Below, one piece after another: positions 7,023 to 11,194 of a stretch of 11,194 nucleotides of DNA. The notes beneath the pieces were generated by a model. That model did no database searches, was not told where the DNA came from, and saw only the letters and a list, made by a program, of their open reading frames with translations. This stretch comes from JAKPCT01 sp029553165. Lineage in GTDB: Bacteria > Bacillota > UBA4882 > UBA8346. The position numbers and the translations under genes are program-made. The stretch covers positions 1-11,194 of the forward strand of contig DAORZT010000073.1 of NCBI GenBank assembly GCA_035359995.1, read 5' to 3'. Every line of letters begins with the position of its first letter. Within the stretch, counting starts at the first letter, position 1.

Positions 7023-7988
7023 TTAAGATACAGTTGTCGGCTCGGCTTCAGTGACATTTGTTACCGACTCTGATTCGGCATTATAGATTTTACCACCGAC
7101 AATAACCGGCGCTTCCTCGGTAATCACTGCAACCAACGAGCTGATCGCCACTTCTAACTGCGCGTCATCCGGTTCTTTTGTCGTCAGCATCTGCAAAAGC
7201 TTCCCTGGCAAACTCAACCAGCGCCACAAGAAGAAGTCTTGATGTTTACCGGTAAATTTAATGATTTCATATGAGACACCAGCTACCAGTGGCATTAACA
7301 TAATTCGCGACAACAATCTCATCCAAATAGTTTCGTATTTCAAGAAGGAAAAGAACACCGCGCTGGTAATAACTACAAATAGCAGAAAACTCGTCCCGCA
7401 ACGCGGATGAAACGTCGGAAATTTCCGGGCATTTTCAACAGTAAGCTCTTGTTTCGCTTCAAATGTGTTAATCACTTTGTGTTCAGCGCCATGATAAGCA
7501 AAAACCCGCTGAATATCTTTCAAAAAAGATATCGAAAGAATATATCCAAATAGGATTACCATTCTTAACAAACTTTCCACAATATTTCCCCAAACAAAAC
7601 TAAAATTGGGCAAATATTTATGAAGTAGCATTCTTCCCCCTAATGGCAGCAGAATAAAAAGCACTACTGTCATTAGCAAAGCAAAACCAATCATCAAACC
7701 TGATTCCCATGGTGATAGTTTCGATTCTTCTTCACTCTCCATGAATAAATCAGCTGAAAACATCAGGACCTTCATTCCCAGCACAAAAGATTCACATAAA
7801 GCAACAATTCCTCTTAACAGAGGCCATTTTAAAAAGGGATACTTCTTAGTAATCGAGCCGACCGTTTCTTTCTTAATAACGATTTCGCCACGATTATTAC
7901 GGACCGCAACCGCTAAATGATCACGCCCGCGCATCATAACTCCTTCGATAACCGCCTGTCCGCCATACTGAAAATCAGGCTGTTTCAT
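7023..7988 (-). CDS. DUF1385 (YqhQ-type) integral membrane protein
   Basis: A 321-residue membrane protein of the DUF1385/YqhQ family, widespread in Bacillota and without established biochemical function. Conserved marks are the N-terminal GGQAVIEGVMMRG (9-21), the central YHGAEHKVINTFEA, the FHPRCGTSFL stretch, the KHQDFFLWRW segment and the C-terminal LTTKEPDDAQLEVAISSL. Hydrophobic segments occur around residues 95-120, 135-155, 195-215 and 220-240. The clustered conserved His, Glu and Cys beside the membrane suggest a metal or catalytic site, which is inference. The last 40 or so residues form a polar Thr/Glu/Val-rich tail that looks lineage-specific. ATG 7988 has GAGGTG five bases upstream. 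Its position between rpmE and prfA is a recurring clostridial arrangement, so linkage to translation genes may reflect shared transcription and not shared function. Confidence 0.92.
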   Translation of the reverse strand: MKQPDFQYGGQAVIEGVMMRGRDHLAVAVRNNRGEIVIKKETVGSITKKYPFLKWPLLRGIVALCESFVLGMKVLMFSADLFMESEEESKLSPWESGLMIGFALLMTVVLFILLPLGGRMLLHKYLPNFSFVWGNIVESLLRMVILFGYILSISFLKDIQRVFAYHGAEHKVINTFEAKQELTVENARKFPTFHPRCGTSFLLFVVITSAVFFSFLKYETIWMRLLSRIMLMPLVAGVSYEIIKFTGKHQDFFLWRWLSLPGKLLQMLTTKEPDDAQLEVAISSLVAVITEEAPVIVGGKIYNAESESVTNVTEAEPTTVS

Positions 7989-8028
7989 TTTACACCTCTT
8001 TAACTGTTATTTGTTATATTATATAGCA

Positions 8029-8049
8029 GGCGAGGATAAGATCCTCGCC
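8029..8049. repeat. 9-bp perfect hairpin between rpmE and the DUF1385 gene
   Basis: GGCGAGGAT (8029-8037) and ATCCTCGCC (8041-8049) pair perfectly around a three-base loop, in the 72-base gap after rpmE on the minus strand. No T-run follows: the minus strand continues TGCTATATAATATAAC. It is thus not a canonical intrinsic terminator. It could protect the rpmE message from 3' exonucleases, act as a partial terminator, or mark a processing site. A TATAAT just past it might drive the downstream genes but lacks a recognisable -35. Confidence 0.6.
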
Positions 8050-8060
8050 CACAGTTAAAA

Positions 8061-8261
8061 TTATTTGCGTTCAAAACGTTTCTTAAATTTGTCAACTTGT
8101 CCGCCAGTATCAACAATTCGTTGCTTTCCAGTAAAAAATGGATGACACTTCGAACAAATTTCAACCCTAATCTCTTTCTTTGTTGACCCCGATTCAAAGC
8201 TTTCACCGCAGGCGCAGGTAACTTGAACGGTATTATATTGGGGATGAATTCCTTCCTTCAT
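8061..8261 (-). CDS. rpmE: 50S ribosomal protein bL31, zinc-binding (C+) type
   Basis: A 66-residue ribosomal protein of the large subunit, forming part of the intersubunit bridge. It starts MKEGIHPQY, typical of the family, and keeps the zinc ligands C16 and C18 (CACG) and C36 and C39 (CSKC). It is therefore the zinc-containing form, not the Cys-less YtiA-type replacement used during zinc limitation. The C-terminal basic tail (KFKKRFERK) fits rRNA binding. ATG 8261 has GAGGTG seven bases upstream. It is the first gene after a strong promoter and heads the run into the DUF1385 gene, prfA and prmC. Confidence 0.97.
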   Translation of the reverse strand: MKEGIHPQYNTVQVTCACGESFESGSTKKEIRVEICSKCHPFFTGKQRIVDTGGQVDKFKKRFERK

Positions 8262-8298
8262 ATCGCTTCACCTCACTGCCTTCTTTACATACCTACAT

Positions 8299-8327
8299 AT
8301 TATAGCATAAACACAAGTAACACGCAA
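8299..8327 (-). promoter_or_regulatory. Strong sigma-A promoter for rpmE and following genes
   Basis: On the minus strand a perfect TATAAT (8304-8299) is preceded by TGC, a full extended -10. TTGCGT (8327-8322) lies 17 bases upstream as a partial -35. The start site would fall near 8292, giving a leader of only about 30 bases, too short for a sizeable structured bL31 autoregulatory leader. It begins right after the radical SAM stop codon (8332). Confidence 0.72.
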
Positions 8328-8331
8328 CAAC

Positions 8332-9570
8332 TTATCTTTGCGGCAGACTATAATTTCCAATTAATAACTCTGGAAAGTTCTGTTTTAAGCTTGCCAACCA
8401 ATCATTGATTGAAGGCAATTCCTCTTGTTTAATTTTAGAGATTAGTTTTTCCGGGTCCAGATTCAGATTACGCAGTTGGACCTGTTTAACACCGGTCGTA
8501 GCAATTAATTCATACAATGCTTCTGTCTCCGTGCGCTGGTTGGTAAAACCCGGATAGAACAAGAGATTTAAAGCAACCATTACTCCATGTTCCGAGGCGT
8601 AACGCAACGATTGCTGCACTTCAGTTAAATTATACCCTTGAGGCCGGTGATACCAATTATAATTCTCCGGGACTGCCGAGAAAAGACTGACACGGATACT
8701 GTCAAGGCCGGCATCAACAATCTCCTTAATCGAAGCAGTAAACCCGGCATTGGTATTGAGATTGATTGTCCCTTTAACAGTTTCGGTACGGACTGCTTTG
8801 ATCGAATCAACCAGCAATTTTCGTTGTAAGGACGGTTCACCCTCACAACCTTGCCCGAAACTAACAATCGCTTCAATCGCTAACTCCAAATGATTGACTG
8901 CCAATTCGACAACTTCTGTTACCGCTGGAACAAAATTGATCCGGCTTTGTGGCGCAGGACAACATTCGGAAGGTTGCAATGAAATACAACCCAAACAATC
9001 GGCATTACAACGCGGTGATACCGGAATACCTGCTTCCCAACGCCCATAGAAGACATTCTGTGCCGTAAGGCAATGATATTCAAGGGCACACTTGGCTAAC
9101 TGTTCTAAAATGCGATTGTTAGGAAACTTCAATTTTAACCGCCTGATCAATTTTGCCAAATCGGTAGTATTATAATAAACCGGGTTCCATTTTAAATCGA
9201 CATCGGTTTTAAGTGCGGCAACCTTCAGTCTCCCTTCCACCGCTCCGACTGCAGTATATCCAAAAAGAGGCAACTCTTGAGAGTGCTCCACCTCATAAGC
9301 GGGCACCAAAACCCTGGTATACCCCATCGGTAAAATCGTGGCAACTGCGGTCATCTCCTCAACGACCACAACCTCTGCTGCAGTTTCATCATAACCAAAC
9401 GGCAAGCGTCCCGGCAGCGCCATAAGATCCGCTCCTGCCGGTAAATCAATCCATGATTCATCAGCAATTTCAATTTGCAAACCATTACTGCCAACCGCCA
9501 GCAGGCTATGGTCTTCAATAAAATTACCTTCGCGGTCAAGATAAACTAAATTAACTTTATTTCGAGCCAT
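8332..9570 (-). CDS. Radical SAM protein of uncharacterised family
   Basis: A 412-residue cytoplasmic protein. The canonical radical SAM cluster motif CNADCLGC places the [4Fe-4S] ligands at C188, C192 and C195, preceded by a region of about 180 residues that I cannot assign. A further Cys pair follows in SECCPAPQ (203-204). The GGE-like motif is replaced by SFGQGCEGEP (237-246), then come NLNTNAG near 270 and IRVSLFSA near 292, as in radical SAM barrels. I recall similar proteins, with the same CISLQ...CCP and FGQGCEGEP signatures, in other anaerobic Bacillota, but know of no assigned reaction. ATG 9570 is preferred over GTG 9582 because GGAG lies six bases before it. It precedes rpmE on the same strand, but rpmE has its own promoter. 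No substrate or partner peptide gene is visible nearby. Confidence 0.9.
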   Translation of the reverse strand: MARNKVNLVYLDREGNFIEDHSLLAVGSNGLQIEIADESWIDLPAGADLMALPGRLPFGYDETAAEVVVVEEMTAVATILPMGYTRVLVPAYEVEHSQELPLFGYTAVGAVEGRLKVAALKTDVDLKWNPVYYNTTDLAKLIRRLKLKFPNNRILEQLAKCALEYHCLTAQNVFYGRWEAGIPVSPRCNADCLGCISLQPSECCPAPQSRINFVPAVTEVVELAVNHLELAIEAIVSFGQGCEGEPSLQRKLLVDSIKAVRTETVKGTINLNTNAGFTASIKEIVDAGLDSIRVSLFSAVPENYNWYHRPQGYNLTEVQQSLRYASEHGVMVALNLLFYPGFTNQRTETEALYELIATTGVKQVQLRNLNLDPEKLISKIKQEELPSINDWLASLKQNFPELLIGNYSLPQR

Positions 9571-9610
9571 CTTGTACTCCACTTCTGACTAATTCTGCCC
9601 TAACTTTTTA

Positions 9611-9639
9611 ATATTATCAAAATCAGCAGCCAGCGTCAA
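9611..9639 (-). promoter_or_regulatory. Sigma-A promoter for the radical SAM gene
   Basis: On the minus strand, TTGACG (9639-9634, five of six) is separated by exactly 17 bases from TAATAT (9616-9611), and TG one base upstream of the latter gives an extended -10. The start would fall near 9604, with a leader of about 34 bases before ATG 9570. The -35 abuts the inverted repeat at 9639-9665. Confidence 0.68.
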
Positions 9640-9665
9640 ACTACTCAACATATATGTAAGTAGTT
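9639..9665. repeat. 27-base imperfect inverted repeat, candidate operator
   Basis: Outer arms AACTACT (9639-9645) and AGTAGTT (9659-9665) are exact reverse complements. They enclose a perfect 10-bp palindrome ACATATATGT (9648-9657), with CA on one side and a single A on the other. The element touches the -35 of the radical SAM promoter and sits in the spacer shared with the divergent methyltransferase gene, a placement typical of a dimeric repressor site. Its size and symmetry resemble TetR-family operators, but no regulator gene is in the window. Confidence 0.45.
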
Positions 9666-9812
9666 ATAATCTATCGAACAACTTAGCAAACTGTCTTTAT
9701 TTATTATTAACAAAGAGGAGTTGCTCTTCAAAATGTGGAAATAATAGATTTAAAATTCTTTTTATCAATAATTTATAGTTATAACATATCTTTATTTAGC
9801 TTTGGAGGCACT

Positions 9813-10985
9813 GTGAAGCAGATTATTTTAAAGTCCGGCAAGGACAAACGGGTACGCAACGGACACCTTTGGATTTACCAAGGAGAAATTGGAATTATTG
9901 GAATTGATGTTAAAGCAGGAGATATTGTTGAAGTCCTCGATAACCGCGGGCGTTTTATCGGAATGGGCTATTATAACTCCGCCTCCCAAATGGCAGTAAG
10001 AATCTTAAGTCGTGAACGTGAACCAATTGACGCCAGCTTTTTTCGGCGCCGAATCATTCAGGCAATAGAGTACCGTAAACGGGTGAAACCAAATGCTACC
10101 TGCTATCGGCTTATTTTTGGAGAGGGAGATCTCCTTCCCGGTTTAATTGTCGATCGTTTCGAAGATTTTTTGGTTGTCCAGTTTCTGACGATGGGAATGG
10201 AAGTTAACCGGGAGATAATCATCAATTTATTGATTGAACTTTGTAATCCCCGTGGGATCATCGAACGGAGCGATACCTCAGTCCGGCATTTAGAAGAGCT
10301 TCCGGAACGGGCCGGTTGTATTTATGGAGAAGCTCCGTCAACACTAACCATCACCGACAATGGATTAAAATTTCAAGTCGACTTACTTGAAGGCCAAAAA
10401 ACAGGCTACTTTCTTGATCAATCCGCCAATCGCGCCGCTTTAAGCAACTACTGTCAGGGTAAAACCGTACTGGATTGCTTCTGTCACATTGGAAGTTTTG
10501 CAATCCATGCCGCCAGTTATGGTGCCAAATCAGTATTGGGAATCGACATCTCGCAAGAGGCAGTAAACCTGGCAACCGAAAATGCCACCATCAATAACTT
10601 GAGTAATAATTGTTCCTTTAAAACCGCAAATGCCTTCGACTTCCTCCGCGAACAGGTTGCCCAGAAAGCGGAGTATGATCTGATTATCTTAGATCCTCCG
10701 GCGTTCACCAAAAGCAAACAGACGGTTGAACGAGCGGTACGTGGCTATAAGGAGATCAATCTCCGTGCCTTGAAGATGCTACCGGCAGGAGGTATCTTAG
10801 TTACTTGCTCATGTTCACACCATATGAATTCAGAATTGTTTTGGGAGATCATCAACACAGCGGCTGTCGATGCCAAACGCCAAATCCGCTTACTGGAAAG
10901 AAGGACACAGAGTTTGGACCATCCAATATTAGTCGGAGTCCCCGAAACAGAATATTTAAAGTGTTTAATCTTTGAGGTTTTTTAA
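9813..10985 (+). CDS. RlmI-type class I SAM-dependent rRNA methyltransferase with PUA domain
   Basis: A 390-residue cytoplasmic protein of the RlmI/YwbD group; E. coli RlmI makes 5-methylcytidine in 23S rRNA. An N-terminal PUA domain (about 1-75, with RVRNGHLWIYQGEI) binds RNA, followed by the Rossmann-fold methyltransferase domain. Seen motifs are EGQKTGYFLDQ (193-203), the SAM site DCFCHIGSFAIHAA (221-234, family form DLFCYTGGF), GIDIS (243-247), LDPPAFTKSK (293-302) and the catalytic-cysteine region TCSCSHHM (331-338). GTG 9813 is chosen because GGAGG (9804-9808) sits just upstream and the protein then starts at the family's usual place; an in-frame GTG at 9735 lacks a ribosome binding site. 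The exact target base is inferred from homology only. It is transcribed divergently from the radical SAM gene. Confidence 0.92.
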   Translation: MKQIILKSGKDKRVRNGHLWIYQGEIGIIGIDVKAGDIVEVLDNRGRFIGMGYYNSASQMAVRILSREREPIDASFFRRRIIQAIEYRKRVKPNATCYRLIFGEGDLLPGLIVDRFEDFLVVQFLTMGMEVNREIIINLLIELCNPRGIIERSDTSVRHLEELPERAGCIYGEAPSTLTITDNGLKFQVDLLEGQKTGYFLDQSANRAALSNYCQGKTVLDCFCHIGSFAIHAASYGAKSVLGIDISQEAVNLATENATINNLSNNCSFKTANAFDFLREQVAQKAEYDLIILDPPAFTKSKQTVERAVRGYKEINLRALKMLPAGGILVTCSCSHHMNSELFWEIINTAAVDAKRQIRLLERRTQSLDHPILVGVPETEYLKCLIFEVF

Positions 10986-10988
10986 AGA

Positions 10989-11006
10989 GAAAGATTCAGA
11001 TCTTTT
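10989..11006 (+). terminator. Weak hairpin after the methyltransferase gene, possible terminator
   Basis: AAAGAT (10990-10995) and ATCTTT (11000-11005) pair around a TCAG loop immediately after the stop codon, with a possible G-T closing pair outside. The stem is short and AT-rich and no long T-run follows, so this is at best a weak terminator. Confidence 0.3.
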
Positions 11007-11088
11007 GAAATAAGTATTATAAACTTTAAAAATTATTAACTTAATTTTTATTAATATTATTTTTCCAATATACCCCAAAAATAATTTT

Positions 11089-11194
11089 TTGTGATATACT
11101 TTATGTTATATAATTATAATTAAAAAATGATTATGGGGGTTAGATTAAGTCTATATAATGGTGTAAAAAGAAGTTGAGCCAAAGCTCACACCTC
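11089..11194 (+). other. AT-rich spacer with clustered -10-like elements and a small hairpin at the edge
   Basis: The 209 bases after the methyltransferase contain no coding sequence I can support. TATAAT occurs at 11109-11114, 11115-11120 and 11154-11159 on the plus strand, each without a convincing -35. The last bases form TGAGC (11175-11179), a CAAA loop and GCTCA (11184-11188). Together they look like the promoter and leader of a rightward gene beyond the window. Confidence 0.35.

Noticed and set aside
8000..8206. Minus-strand 68-codon frame overlapping rpmE
   Set aside because: Shadow of rpmE in another frame; the bL31 zinc motifs fix the real frame.
8262..8298. bL31 autoregulatory RNA leader upstream of rpmE
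   Set aside because: The inferred leader is only about 30 bases and shows no stem structure, too short for known ribosomal protein leaders.
9713..9744. GAGGAG followed by ATG TGG AAA TAA (9733-9744), a possible three-codon leader peptide
   Set aside because: Too short to distinguish from chance, with no attenuator hairpin after it.
9735..9812. 26-residue N-terminal extension of the methyltransferase from GTG 9735
   Set aside because: No ribosome binding site before 9735, AT-rich non-family sequence, and GGAGG directly before GTG 9813 where the PUA domain begins.

Overview
The window reads as an ordinary chromosomal stretch of a low-to-mid G+C, probably anaerobic, Bacillota (Clostridia-grade) bacterium. 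The basis is the compact run rpmE - DUF1385 (yqhQ-type) - prfA - prmC, a zinc-type bL31, an AhpF-like thioredoxin reductase paired with a tiny glutaredoxin (an arrangement known from clostridia), GGAGG-type ribosome binding sites and extended -10 promoters. No tRNA, rRNA, CRISPR array, transposase, phage gene or integration site was seen.

Layout, left to right. (1) 135-2488, plus strand: a MATE-family exporter split by a one-base frameshift, followed at once by a DUF4380 (galactose-mutarotase-like fold) gene. (2) 2497-3693, minus strand: a glutaredoxin-like protein and an AhpF-like flavoprotein disulfide reductase, forming a two-gene thiol redox operon that converges on the DUF4380 gene with only 8 bases between stop codons. 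(3) 3804-8261, minus strand: rpmE, a DUF1385 membrane protein, prfA (release factor 1), prmC (release-factor glutamine methyltransferase) and a secreted or anchored beta-propeller (TolB-like) protein. This set is likely transcribed from a strong promoter before rpmE and ends at a clear intrinsic terminator (3761-3785). (4) 8332-9570, minus strand: a radical SAM protein of a conserved but uncharacterised family with its own strong promoter. (5) 9813-10985, plus strand: an RlmI-type PUA-domain RNA methyltransferase, divergent from the radical SAM gene across a 242-base spacer that carries a 27-base imperfect inverted repeat. (6) 10986-11194: AT-rich spacer with several TATAAT elements and a small hairpin cut by the window edge.

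Functional logic: RF1 is the substrate of PrmC, so prfA-prmC is a translation-termination pair placed behind a ribosomal protein gene. The glutaredoxin can act as electron carrier for the flavoprotein, replacing the N-terminal thioredoxin-fold domain of full-length AhpF. I see no convincing new multi-gene system. The items most worth a second look are the radical SAM family, the inverted repeat beside its promoter, the NADH-type reductase/glutaredoxin pair, and the MATE frameshift. Several gene starts are revised here to match ribosome binding sites: 1574, 3435, 9570 and 9813.
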